A program made the translations under genes and the position numbers. The notes under the pieces are model-generated. The model saw only the letters and a program-made list of their open reading frames with translations. It was not told where the DNA came from and ran no database searches. Of a stretch of DNA of 44,267 nucleotides, positions 1-7,625 are shown piece after piece. Within the stretch, counting starts at the first letter, position 1. Each line of letters begins with the position of its first letter. Origin of the DNA: Chloroflexota bacterium (lineage in GTDB: Bacteria; Chloroflexota; UBA6077; CF-72); assembly GCA_019239775.1 (NCBI GenBank), contig JAFAZN010000224.1, forward strand, positions 1 to 44,267. The letters are read 5' to 3'.

Positions 1-345
1 GCCGAACGTTTTCTCAGCTTCGTCGCCCGCCCGGTGCGGGCCGTCGCCCTGGACGGCCTCGGGCCTGCGCCGACAGCCTGAGAGGCGCATCCGCCACGCG
101 CATTCGCGCCGTTTCCGCGGAAAGTCGCTGCTCACCTTCGGCCAGCGCACGGGCTTTTTCATTCTCAACGTCGGCGCGGCTGTGAAACTGCCGCGCAACA
201 GAGACACGCTTGCCAAGCGCATCCTCGACGGGGCTGAGGTGCATGCGGTGCTGGCTCGCGAGCCCGCCGCAATCGTGTGCTGCCGCGGCCGCTGTATCAA
301 GCCGGGCTGCGTGTCTCAGAGATCGCCGGCGTGTGCGGGCGCGCC
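1..345 (+). pseudogene. Decayed tyrosine recombinase (XerC/XerD-type integrase) remnant
   Basis: Pieces of a tyrosine recombinase N-terminal and early catalytic region can be read, but in three different frames. Frame 1 gives ERFLSFVARPVRAVALDGL from base 4. Frame 3 gives DSLRGASATRIRAVSAE from base 72. Frame 2 gives KSLLTFGQRTG, then NVGAAVKLPRNRDTLAKRIL from about 122 to 262. Frame 1 returns with RRNRVLPRPLYQAGLRVSEI from 265. The order and spacing match the core-binding domain followed by the LYxxGLRVSEI segment of phage/Xer integrases; the window edge cuts the start. Frameshifts at about 72, 122 and 263 and the absence of a recognisable R-H-R-Y catalytic end show the gene is dead. It may mark an old insertion boundary. 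Family assignment is by motif recall only. Confidence 0.6.
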
Positions 346-385
346 GCGCCCATCCACAGGGTCCAGGCCACGCTCGGCGCATGCA

Positions 386-952
386 TCAGTTGCGACCACC
401 GGCCGGTGTCTTCACGCACGACCGCCCGGACCTCGGCGCGCTACACGTCGGGCTGAGGTTCTCCAGGCTGCCAAGGTGGCGGCACAGCGCCGATGCTCGA
501 CGCGCTACCTCAGGCCGCCATGCCAAGCTGGTGGTGGCGCGGGGGTCGGCGCCCAGACGCAGCTGGTGCCGGAGCGCGCAGCCATCGACCTGCAGCCAGC
601 GTTCGACACACCGCTCGCCTGGGACCGACCACGCCTCGAACACGGGCACGCTCACCCGCGCAGCCGTCGGCTCGAGGCCAGCCAGCCGGCGGGGGTGGGT
701 GCCGCTGGCGGTCAGCCGGGCCATCAACCGGTCGCCGTCGACCACAAGATCCTCGATGACCAGGTGCAGGTCGGGGAAGGCCGCCAGCCAGCGCGCGAGC
801 GTCCGGTGGGCGGCCTCGATGCCGACCGTGATGTCGTACGCGTGCTCGACCACGTTCGCCGCCAGGAACTGGTCGAGATGGTCCAGCCGGCGGCGGTTGA
901 CTACGTGGTCAATGAAGCGGCAGTACAGCGTGTCCAGTTCGTGTGTGGCCAT
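386..952 (-). CDS. SnoaL-like / ester-cyclase-type NTF2-fold protein
   Basis: The 188-residue product starts at ATG 952 (MATHELD). Residues 1 to about 130 look like the SnoaL-like polyketide/ester cyclase group of the NTF2 superfamily: a helical start (LYCRFIDHVVNRRRLDHLDQ), then the ...AAHRTLARWLAAFPDLHLVI segment typical of these small alpha+beta barrels, then an ERWLQVDG strand. Such proteins bind or isomerise small hydrophobic ligands; the substrate here is unknown. The last 50-odd residues are Arg/Ser-rich and do not resemble the family (usual length 130-145), so the 3' end may be a read-through into non-coding DNA next to the integrase remnant. It lies 59 bases downstream of the secreted Fn3 gene on the same strand. 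Confidence 0.55.
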   Translation of the reverse strand: MATHELDTLYCRFIDHVVNRRRLDHLDQFLAANVVEHAYDITVGIEAAHRTLARWLAAFPDLHLVIEDLVVDGDRLMARLTASGTHPRRLAGLEPTAARVSVPVFEAWSVPGERCVERWLQVDGCALRHQLRLGADPRATTSLAWRPEVARRASALCRHLGSLENLSPTCSAPRSGRSCVKTPAGGRN

Positions 953-1011
953 CAGAGCGTGAACCCCATGAACGGAACCCGCCCGGTGTACGTCGCGCGT
1001 TGGCGTGCGGT

Positions 1012-3639
1012 TTATTGCATGTTCCACTCCAGGGTGAACGGTCCTTCGTAGGGCGGGTTCGCGTTGCTGCCCGGGTTGACGCCGTCGAACTTGATGTAGA
1101 TCGTCTGGCCGGCTATCGGGCTGATGGTGAGGCTGGAGCCGGCCTCCCCGGAGCCATCTGCCGCGGTCGGGCAGGAGTCCGGGCTGGGGCCCGGCCCGAA
1201 TTCGGTCAGGCTGCCGACGCTGTTGCCGGTGAATGCTCCGATCAGCCCGACGACGGCCGGGGTAGCCGTGCACGTGTCGAACTGGTACGTCCCCGTGGCG
1301 GGAACGACCCACTTGAACCACACTGACGCGCCGCCGCGGACGTCCTGGATGGTCGGCTCGTTCGGTTCCACCGTGGCGCCAACGTTGGTCCCGCTGACCG
1401 ATCCCGAGGTGCCGCTGATCACCTGCGCGCTGGCGAAGTTGTCGTTGGCCGGCTGCCGGCCGGCGGGGACACGCGGGATGACTTTGCTAGTGGGCTGCGA
1501 CGGCTGGCTGGTGCCACCGGCCGCGTTGGTCGCGGTCACGGTGAAGGTGTACTTGGTGCCGTCAGTCAGGCCGGTGACCAGGATCGGGCAGGACGACCCG
1601 GTTGCGTTGATGCCGCCAGGGCTGGAGGTCACGGTGTACGAGACGATGGGACTCCCGCCGTTACTGGTGGGCGGCAGGCACGACACGTACGCCGCCTTGT
1701 CCAGTGGTGCTGCGCCGGGAACCTGCGGCGGGCTCGGCACCAGCACCGGCGTCACCGCGTTGGACGGCGCGGAAGCCGGGCCGTTGCCCAGCGCGTTGGT
1801 GGCGTAGGCGGTGAAGGTGTAGCTGGTCCCGATGGTCAGGCCGGTGACCTGGATGTTGGGACCGGAGCCGGTGGCAATGATGCCGCCGGGGCTGGAGACC
1901 GCGGTGTAGTTGAGGACCGGTCGGCCCCCGTCGCTGGCGGGCGGGACGATGGTGAGGTTCACCGTGCCGGTGGCCGCGCCGGCCCCGGTCGCGTTGGTCG
2001 CGGTCACGTTGGTCGGCGCGCCAGGTACGGTCGCCGGGAAAACGACCCGCGGCGCTGACTCCGGCCCGTTGCCCGCCGCGTTGCTGGCATAGACCGTGAC
2101 CGTGTAGTTGGTGCCGTTGGTCAGGCCGATGAGCGTGATCGGGCTGGTGGTGCCGCTGGCGGTGATGCCCGGCCCGGACGTGACGCCCACCCCGGCCCTG
2201 GCGGTGACAGTGTAAGACGTGATCGGATTCCCCGAGTTCTGGTCGGCCTGCGACGGGGTGAACGCGATCTTGGACTGGCTGTTACCCGCCGTCGCGCTGG
2301 TGATCTTCGGCGGACCCGGGATGGCGTAGGGAACCACCGCGGTGGACGGCGTCGAGACGGGTCCCTCGCCCGCACGGTTGGTCGCGGTGACCGTGAACGT
2401 GTACTGCGTACCTGGGTTGAGGTTGGTGACCACGATCGGGCTGGAGGTGGTTGTCGTCCTGGCGCCCGACGTATCGCCCGGGTGGGCGTACACGGTGTAG
2501 TACTCGACCGGCGCGCCGCCGGTCATCGACGTCGGCGTGAAGCTGACCGTGGCCTGCTGGATGCCAGCCACCGCGTTGACTCCGGTCGGCGCGGCCGGCG
2601 GCACGATGGCTGGCGTGATCGACACCATGGGGCTGTTCGATGTCGGCGCGATCGACTCTACGGTGCTGCCCTGCATGACCGCACTGGACCCGGCGCCTCC
2701 GCCGCCGCCGCCGCCGTCATTGTTCTCGCCTCCGCCCTCGCCGCCGCCGCCGCCGCCATACCAGCCGCCGCCGCCACCACCACCGCCAGCAAAGACGTGG
2801 TTATACCCGCCTTGCGCGCCGCCGAGGCCGCCGGTCAGGAAGCCACCAGCAACGCCGGAACTCTCCCCGTTGCCGCCGCTGCCGCCGGCGCCCCCGCCGG
2901 TCAACGTGGCGCCGCCGCCACCCTTGCCGACGCCATCGCCGCCGTTCGTGTTCTTGTGATTGCCGTTGAGGTCAAAACCGGCCGTTCCTCCGCTGCCGCC
3001 GTTTTTGGCCGTCCCGCCGCCCCCGCCGCCGCCACCACCACCGGCAACGGCGAGGACAGAGCTCGCGGGAGGATGGTTGTCGAACTCATAGACCCCACAG
3101 CCGAAGCAATTGTCAATGACCGATGCTCCTCCGCCCTCGCCGCCGTCGTAGACCGCCCCGAATGTCTCAATGCCACCCACGCCGCCCCCTAGCCAGGCGG
3201 GCAAGGATTCGATCTCAGACTGCGTGGGATCAGTCCCGTCGGTTCCTACGTTCACGTTCAGCGCCTCGCCGGCCTGGACCGGTACATCGGCGATGACCTG
3301 AGCTCCCTGTCCGCCCGCTCCGCCGGAGCCTGGGTTGTCGGCGATGCCTTGCAACCCGGTCGCTCCTTTCCCGCCGACGAGCACCACATGGATTCCGTAG
3401 ACGCCGGATGGGACCGTGTACTGGTACGCGCACGGGGCGCCTTCGAATGGAGGGCACGACGCGAAGGTGGTCGTGGAGAAGCCGGGGGCGGGTATGTACG
3501 AACCGGCCGCGGCCGCCGCCGGCGCCACCGGCGCAACCGGCGCGGCGAGCGCCGCGATCAGGGCCGGCAGCGCGGCCAGTCTAGCCGCGCGCCGGACTCG
3601 GCGGCCGAAGACGCCAGGCAACCACCACTGCTGTTCCAT
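1012..3639 (-). CDS. Secreted glycine-rich protein with four fibronectin-III repeats and a PPC-like C-terminal domain
   Basis: The 875-residue product starts at ATG 3639, preceded by AGGGAG. Residues 1-45 form an Arg-rich n-region plus a long Ala/Leu hydrophobic stretch, a Sec signal ending near AAAAA-GS. Residues 73-335 are a glycine-rich domain (runs of up to ten Gly around 200-209, 285-315) opened by a YTVPSGVYGIHVVLVGG strand, resembling the glycine-rich lectin/ALK-like domains of bacterial surface proteins. Four Fn3 repeats follow at about 349-437, 439-534, 537-630 and 634-721, each with a GT(x)Y(T/V)xTV(x)A(T/S)N core. Residues 729-875 (PANDNFASAQ..., ASVWFKWVVP, GTYQFDT) resemble bacterial pre-peptidase C-terminal/beta-sandwich domains. 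Probable role is surface adhesion or carbohydrate binding; no catalytic domain is visible. There is no LPXTG or other anchor. Confidence 0.8.
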   Translation of the reverse strand: MEQQWWLPGVFGRRVRRAARLAALPALIAALAAPVAPVAPAAAAAGSYIPAPGFSTTTFASCPPFEGAPCAYQYTVPSGVYGIHVVLVGGKGATGLQGIADNPGSGGAGGQGAQVIADVPVQAGEALNVNVGTDGTDPTQSEIESLPAWLGGGVGGIETFGAVYDGGEGGGASVIDNCFGCGVYEFDNHPPASSVLAVAGGGGGGGGGGTAKNGGSGGTAGFDLNGNHKNTNGGDGVGKGGGGATLTGGGAGGSGGNGESSGVAGGFLTGGLGGAQGGYNHVFAGGGGGGGGWYGGGGGGEGGGENNDGGGGGGGAGSSAVMQGSTVESIAPTSNSPMVSITPAIVPPAAPTGVNAVAGIQQATVSFTPTSMTGGAPVEYYTVYAHPGDTSGARTTTTSSPIVVTNLNPGTQYTFTVTATNRAGEGPVSTPSTAVVPYAIPGPPKITSATAGNSQSKIAFTPSQADQNSGNPITSYTVTARAGVGVTSGPGITASGTTSPITLIGLTNGTNYTVTVYASNAAGNGPESAPRVVFPATVPGAPTNVTATNATGAGAATGTVNLTIVPPASDGGRPVLNYTAVSSPGGIIATGSGPNIQVTGLTIGTSYTFTAYATNALGNGPASAPSNAVTPVLVPSPPQVPGAAPLDKAAYVSCLPPTSNGGSPIVSYTVTSSPGGINATGSSCPILVTGLTDGTKYTFTVTATNAAGGTSQPSQPTSKVIPRVPAGRQPANDNFASAQVISGTSGSVSGTNVGATVEPNEPTIQDVRGGASVWFKWVVPATGTYQFDTCTATPAVVGLIGAFTGNSVGSLTEFGPGPSPDSCPTAADGSGEAGSSLTISPIAGQTIYIKFDGVNPGSNANPPYEGPFTLEWNMQ

Positions 3640-3715
3640 CGATCGAGTCTCCCTGTGGGTCGAGGGTGAGCTGAAGCCGCTGGCCAGTCTCGAACGGGGC
3701 CGTGGTCGGCGCCAC

Positions 3716-3755
3716 CCACAATGTCCACAATCGCGTCCACAATGCGACCCACAAT
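3716..3755 (+). promoter_or_regulatory. Four direct CCACAAT heptamers in a divergent promoter region
   Basis: CCACAAT occurs at 3716-3722, 3725-3731, 3737-3743 and 3749-3755, with start-to-start steps of 9, 12 and 12 bases. The block lies between the minus-strand Fn3 gene (start 3639) and the plus-strand XRE regulator (start 3799), immediately upstream of a TAGACT hexamer. This position covers the -35 zone of the regulator promoter. Iterated short direct repeats are typical of cooperative operators; the binding protein is unknown, and autoregulation by the adjacent XRE protein is an inference. Confidence 0.6.
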
Positions 3756-3760
3756 TGACC

Positions 3761-3766
3761 TAGACT
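3761..3766 (+). promoter_or_regulatory. Candidate -10 element TAGACT for the XRE regulator
   Basis: TAGACT fits the TAnnnT -10 pattern and lies 32 bases before the ATG at 3799, leaving a short leader that carries the GGGGGAA ribosome-binding site at 3784-3790. No good -35 is present; the CCACAAT repeats occupy that place, which suggests activator-dependent transcription. The assignment is by pattern only. Confidence 0.4.
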
Positions 3767-3798
3767 GGGCTGTTGCAGCGGACGGGGGAAACGCGGGT

Positions 3799-6249
3799 AT
3801 GACCGAGGCCGACACGTTCGGCAAGCTGCTGCGCCAGCTGCGGCTGGCGGCCGATGTCTCGCGGGAGGCCTTGGCGGAGCGCTCCGGTCTTAGCGCCAAG
3901 GCGATCGGCGCGCTCGAACGCGGCGAGCGTAGCCAGCCCCGCAAGGCGACGGTCGAGCTGTTGGCACAGGCGTTGGACGTGGGGCCGTCCGAGCGGGCAG
4001 CACTGGTCGCCGCGGCGCGACCGGCAACGCGACCCCGGCCGTTGACGGAGCCACCAGCATCGGCCCGTCTGCGCGTGCCGATCCCACCCACTCCACTGAT
4101 CGGCCGTGAGGCGGACCTCGCCCATGCCCGCGCGCGGCTCGCACCTGACGCGGCCGAGGTGCGGCTGCTGACGCTCATCGGGCCGGGCGGGGTGGGCAAG
4201 ACTCGCCTGGCGCTGGAGATCGCCGCCCATGCGGGTCCCGGCTACCGCGACGGCGCCGTCTTCATCGACCTGGCGCCTGTGCACGATGCGCGGCTGGTGG
4301 CGGCCACCATCGCCCGTGCGCTGGAGGTGCGCGAAAGCGGCGGCCGCAGTGCCCAGGATCTGCTCCGCCTGCACCTGGCTGAGCGCCAGCTACTGCTGGT
4401 GCTGGACAACTTCGAGCACCTACTCGAGGCAGCCCCGCTGGTCGCCGAATTGCTAGCCATGTGCGTTGGCCTCAAGGTGCTCGCCACGAGTCGGTCCGCA
4501 TTGCGGCTGCGGGCCGAGCATCGGATGGCGGTTGCCCCGCTCGCCGTGGCCGAGACGACGCAACCGCTGGAGGCCATCGCCGCTGCGCCAGCTGTGCAGC
4601 TGTTCGTCCAGCGCGCGCAGGCCGTGCGATCAGACTTTGCGCTAACGGCGACCAACGCGGCTGACGTCGCCCGCATCTGCCGCCGCCTGGATGGGCTGCC
4701 GCTGGCGATCGAGCTGGCCGCCGTGCACGCCGACGTGCTGCAGCCAGGCGCCCTGCTGCGTCGCCTCGAACACCGCCTGGCCGGCCTGCCCAGCGGCGCG
4801 GCCGACCTGCCCGAGCGGCAGCGGACGCTTCGCACCACGTTGACCTGGAGCTACGACCTGCTCGAGCCCGCCGCGCAGGCGCTACTGGCACGGCTCAGCG
4901 TCTTCCTGGGCGGCTGTACGGTCGAGGCGGCGCAGGCGGTATGGGCACTCGACGGCCCAGCTGACGTGCTGGATCCGCTGAGCTGGCTGATCGGCAACAG
5001 CCTGGTCCGCCACGACGGCGACCCAGAACCGCGCGTTCGACTGCTGGAAACCATCCGCGAATATGCCGCCGAGCAGCTCAGCCAGCGCGGCGAGCAGGAA
5101 GCCGTCCGTGCTCGACATGCGGAGTATTTTCTGATCTGGGCCGAGGCTGGCGCCGGACGAGCCGAGGGGCCGGACGCCGCGGCGTGGTTCGATGCGCTGG
5201 AGCCGGAGCGCGAGAACCTGCACGCGGCGTTGGACTGGCTGGCCGAGCATGGCGCGGCGCTCGACGCGCTGCGACTTGCGCATGCCATTGCGCCGTTCTG
5301 GATTCAGCGCGGTCCGGTACACGAGGCGCGGACGCGTCTCACGAGGCTGCTTGAAGTGCCAGGCTCCGACGGCACGTCGGTACGCGCGGCGGCGCTGCTC
5401 GATGCCGCCTTATTGGCCTGGGCTCAAGCGGACTATGCCGCCGAGCAGCAGCTTGCCGAAGCCGCGGTGGCCGCTTTTGGCGCGGCGGGTGACGCCAGTG
5501 GCTCCGCTCAGGCCCTCGCCGACCTGGCCGCGGCCAATTGCAACGCGGGCGCCTACGCTCTCGCCCGCGAGCTCGCCCAACGGGTCCTCGCCACCCAACC
5601 TGACCAGCACCGCCGCCCGTACTGGCGGGCGCTCATGGTCCTGGCCAACAGCGCCCGCGACGAAGCCCACTTCGGCACCGCGGCGCGCTACTACCACCAG
5701 GTGCTGGCCCGCGCACAGCGCGCAGGCGATGGCGAATGGGTGGGCCACGCGTTGGGCTGCCTTGGCTGGATGGCCTTTTATGCTGGTGACACCCAAGATG
5801 CGCGCGCCTGGCACGAGCAAGCTCTGGAGGTCCGCCGCGCGCGCGGGCAGCGGCGTGAGATCGCCGTGTCGCTCACCGGCCTGGCGCACGTGGCGCTGGC
5901 GAGCGAGGATCCCAATCACGCGCGCGCCCTGTACGCCCAGAGCCTCGCCGTCCATCGTGAGGTTGGCAATCAATGGGGTCTTGCGATGGTGCTCGAAGGC
6001 TGCGCCGCGACCGCGGCCTCAACCGCGCCGGCGCTTGCCCTCCGGCTCGCCTCGGTGGCGGCCACGCTCCGGTCGCTCATCCGTCGACCCATGCCGATCG
6101 CCGAGCGGCCTACCCACCAGGGCTGGCTCGAGCCGGCGCGGCGAGCGCTTGACCCCTGCGCGGCGGCGGCCGCCTGGGCTGATGGCGCAGCCATGCCCCT
6201 GGATGCGGCGCTGGCAGATGCCGTCGACGCCCTCACTGGACCTGCTTGA
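3799..6249 (+). CDS. XRE-family regulator with NB-ARC ATPase and TPR domain
   Basis: The 816-residue protein starts at ATG 3799 (MTEADTFGKL), chosen because GGGGGAA lies 8 bases upstream; an earlier in-frame ATG at 3721 would place the promoter repeats inside the gene. Residues 5-65 are a helix-turn-helix of the XRE type (SREALAERSGLSAKAIGALE). Residues about 99-310 are an NB-ARC/STAND ATPase: Walker A GPGGVGKT at 128-135, Walker B LLLVLDN at 198-204, the LATSR sensor at 228-232 and GLPLAIEL at 299-306. The remainder is all-helical, Ala-rich TPR-like repeats (EARTRLTRLLEV, LGCLGWMAFYAGD). This is the AfsR/MalT-like one-component design common in Chloroflexota and Actinobacteria: ligand binding to the TPR part switches the ATPase and DNA binding. 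The inducing signal is unknown. Confidence 0.88.
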   Translation: MTEADTFGKLLRQLRLAADVSREALAERSGLSAKAIGALERGERSQPRKATVELLAQALDVGPSERAALVAAARPATRPRPLTEPPASARLRVPIPPTPLIGREADLAHARARLAPDAAEVRLLTLIGPGGVGKTRLALEIAAHAGPGYRDGAVFIDLAPVHDARLVAATIARALEVRESGGRSAQDLLRLHLAERQLLLVLDNFEHLLEAAPLVAELLAMCVGLKVLATSRSALRLRAEHRMAVAPLAVAETTQPLEAIAAAPAVQLFVQRAQAVRSDFALTATNAADVARICRRLDGLPLAIELAAVHADVLQPGALLRRLEHRLAGLPSGAADLPERQRTLRTTLTWSYDLLEPAAQALLARLSVFLGGCTVEAAQAVWALDGPADVLDPLSWLIGNSLVRHDGDPEPRVRLLETIREYAAEQLSQRGEQEAVRARHAEYFLIWAEAGAGRAEGPDAAAWFDALEPERENLHAALDWLAEHGAALDALRLAHAIAPFWIQRGPVHEARTRLTRLLEVPGSDGTSVRAAALLDAALLAWAQADYAAEQQLAEAAVAAFGAAGDASGSAQALADLAAANCNAGAYALARELAQRVLATQPDQHRRPYWRALMVLANSARDEAHFGTAARYYHQVLARAQRAGDGEWVGHALGCLGWMAFYAGDTQDARAWHEQALEVRRARGQRREIAVSLTGLAHVALASEDPNHARALYAQSLAVHREVGNQWGLAMVLEGCAATAASTAPALALRLASVAATLRSLIRRPMPIAERPTHQGWLEPARRALDPCAAAAAWADGAAMPLDAALADAVDALTGPA

Positions 6250-6564
6250 CGACGCCGCGCCGCCGCGAGCACACGCCGTTACGCAGACGCGCCGCCGGCG
6301 CGCGGCGTTGACGGAACAATTGGGTTAGAAACCGGGTTACGCCCGGATTTTATCCCCGTTTTCCAAATTCAGCGACGCCGCATGTCGCGGCTCGTCGCTC
6401 GTGGCACGACGTCGGGCTGGCCGTCGGCGGATAGGGTCGCGAGCGAGTGGCTGCGAATCCATTGCGTGCAGCCTGCCAACGACGTTGACGATCTAACCCT
6501 GGCCAGATAGGCGATCATCCCGTAGCAAGACGCGCACGCGTCGCCGCGGACCTAGTTTGAAGGC
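6250..6564. other. 315-base intergenic region
   Basis: No convincing gene is present. It holds the terminator-like hairpin at 6332-6353 and, nearer the next gene, TTGACG at 6485-6490 followed after 17 bases by TAGGCG (6508-6513), a weak promoter candidate for the acyltransferase/two-component operon. GAAGG precedes the acyltransferase ATG. Nothing else stands out. Confidence 0.5.
6332..6353 (+). terminator. Short terminator-like hairpin after the XRE regulator
   Basis: CCGGG and CCCGG form a perfect 5-bp GC stem around a TTACG loop and are followed by ATTTTAT. The stem is short and the T-tract is interrupted, so termination would be weak. It sits 83 bases after the regulator stop codon. Confidence 0.4.
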
Positions 6565-7620
6565 ATGGCTCTCGCACAAGCAATTGCAGCCCCTGCCGCC
6601 GCGGTGGCGCCAGGCATTCGCGCGCGCGCACGACGATTGGAGTACCTCGATGCCCTGAAAGTCATGCTCACCGTCCTGGTGATCGCGCATCACGCCGGTC
6701 AGCCATATGGTCCAACCGGTGGCCGCTGGCCCATTTTCGATGCACAGCGCGCTGCCATCCTCGGTCCATTCTTCTCGGTCAATGCCGCGTTCTTCATGGG
6801 CCTGTTCTTTTTTATTTCGGCGTACTTCTTGCCAAGCTCGTTCGACCGCAAAGGTGCGTCCACGTTTCTGAAGGACCGATTCTTTCGGCTGGGCATTCCT
6901 TTCGTTCTGGTTGGAATCACCATCGGCACCCTCACGCACACAACATTCGATCCGGCCCACACCTGGTTTCTGTCGCATCTCCTGGTGTACGCCGTGCTGT
7001 ATTCGGTCTGGCGCATACTCCAGCTGCCGGGAGCTTCGCTTCCCACCCCAGCGAATCGCGCAATTTTCGGCTACGCGCTGGTCCTGGCTGGCACAACAGC
7101 AATGGTGCGGCTTGCCGGTTTTCAGCAAGATCGATGGATCACCCTTCTCGGCGTCATCCCCGTGGAGCTCGCACACTTGCCTCAATATGCGTCGCTGTTT
7201 GCCATCGGATTGCTAGCCGCACGAGGCGATTGGCTCACGGATCTCCCCGCACGCACCGGAAGACTCTGGCTCGGAATCGGCCTCGCGCTCGGCATTGCTC
7301 GCTATGTGTACACGCCCAATCCAGTGCTCTGGAGCATCTGGGAAACCTTCATCTGCGTCGGGCTGTGCGTTGGTCTGCCGGTGGTCTTCCGCGACTATCT
7401 CAACGCACCTCATCGCATACTTCGAATGCTGGCACCTAACGCGTTCGGCGCATACGTGGTCCACGTCCTTCCAGTCGTGGTTGGTCTGCAGTTCGCTCTC
7501 ACCGACGTCATACTCGATCCGCTTGCGAAGTTTGCATTGGTCACACTCGTTGGCGTGCCGCTCAGCTTTGGTCTGGCTGCTGCGCTGCGGCGAGTTCCAG
7601 CAGTCCGCGCGATCCTGTAG
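6565..7620 (+). CDS. Acyltransferase family 3 membrane protein
   Basis: The 351-residue integral membrane protein has about ten hydrophobic segments. The first (residues 29-46) carries the family's catalytic-type arrangement, YLDALKVMLTVLVIAHH, with Asp29 and the His42-His43 pair. FFFISAYFLPSSFDRKG followed by FLKDRFFRLGIPFV is characteristic of acyltransferase-3/OatA/OpgC relatives. These enzymes transfer acyl groups to glycans, lipids or antibiotics across the cytoplasmic membrane; the acceptor here cannot be told. It ends five bases before the histidine kinase gene, so the three genes 6565-9406 probably form one operon, and the kinase may sense the envelope state that this enzyme alters. 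Confidence 0.85.
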   Translation: MALAQAIAAPAAAVAPGIRARARRLEYLDALKVMLTVLVIAHHAGQPYGPTGGRWPIFDAQRAAILGPFFSVNAAFFMGLFFFISAYFLPSSFDRKGASTFLKDRFFRLGIPFVLVGITIGTLTHTTFDPAHTWFLSHLLVYAVLYSVWRILQLPGASLPTPANRAIFGYALVLAGTTAMVRLAGFQQDRWITLLGVIPVELAHLPQYASLFAIGLLAARGDWLTDLPARTGRLWLGIGLALGIARYVYTPNPVLWSIWETFICVGLCVGLPVVFRDYLNAPHRILRMLAPNAFGAYVVHVLPVVVGLQFALTDVILDPLAKFALVTLVGVPLSFGLAAALRRVPAVRAIL

Positions 7621-7625
7621 CTGCC

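Noticed and set aside
182-1051. Long plus-strand open frame of 289 codons
   Set aside because: Only its first part matches the integrase remnant; the rest is antisense to the SnoaL-like gene, is Arg/Pro/Ala-biased and has no family resemblance.
2690-2790. GCC-rich tandem trinucleotides considered as a CRISPR or minisatellite
   Set aside because: They encode polyglycine in the secreted protein; there are no spaced repeats with unique spacers.
2482-3192. Plus-strand Ala-rich and Pro-rich open frames opposite the Gly-rich region
   Set aside because: They are the complement of glycine codons (GGN) and repeats, with composition dictated by the secreted protein gene; there is no start signal or domain.
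3721-3798. Upstream ATG 3721 as the start of the XRE regulator
   Set aside because: It would place the CCACAAT repeats and TAGACT inside the gene, lacks a ribosome-binding site, and adds residues before the HTH not seen in the family.
5192-6328. Overlapping 378-codon plus-strand frame inside the XRE regulator
   Set aside because: Extreme Arg/Pro/Ser composition, out of frame with the clear TPR region; a GC-rich shadow.
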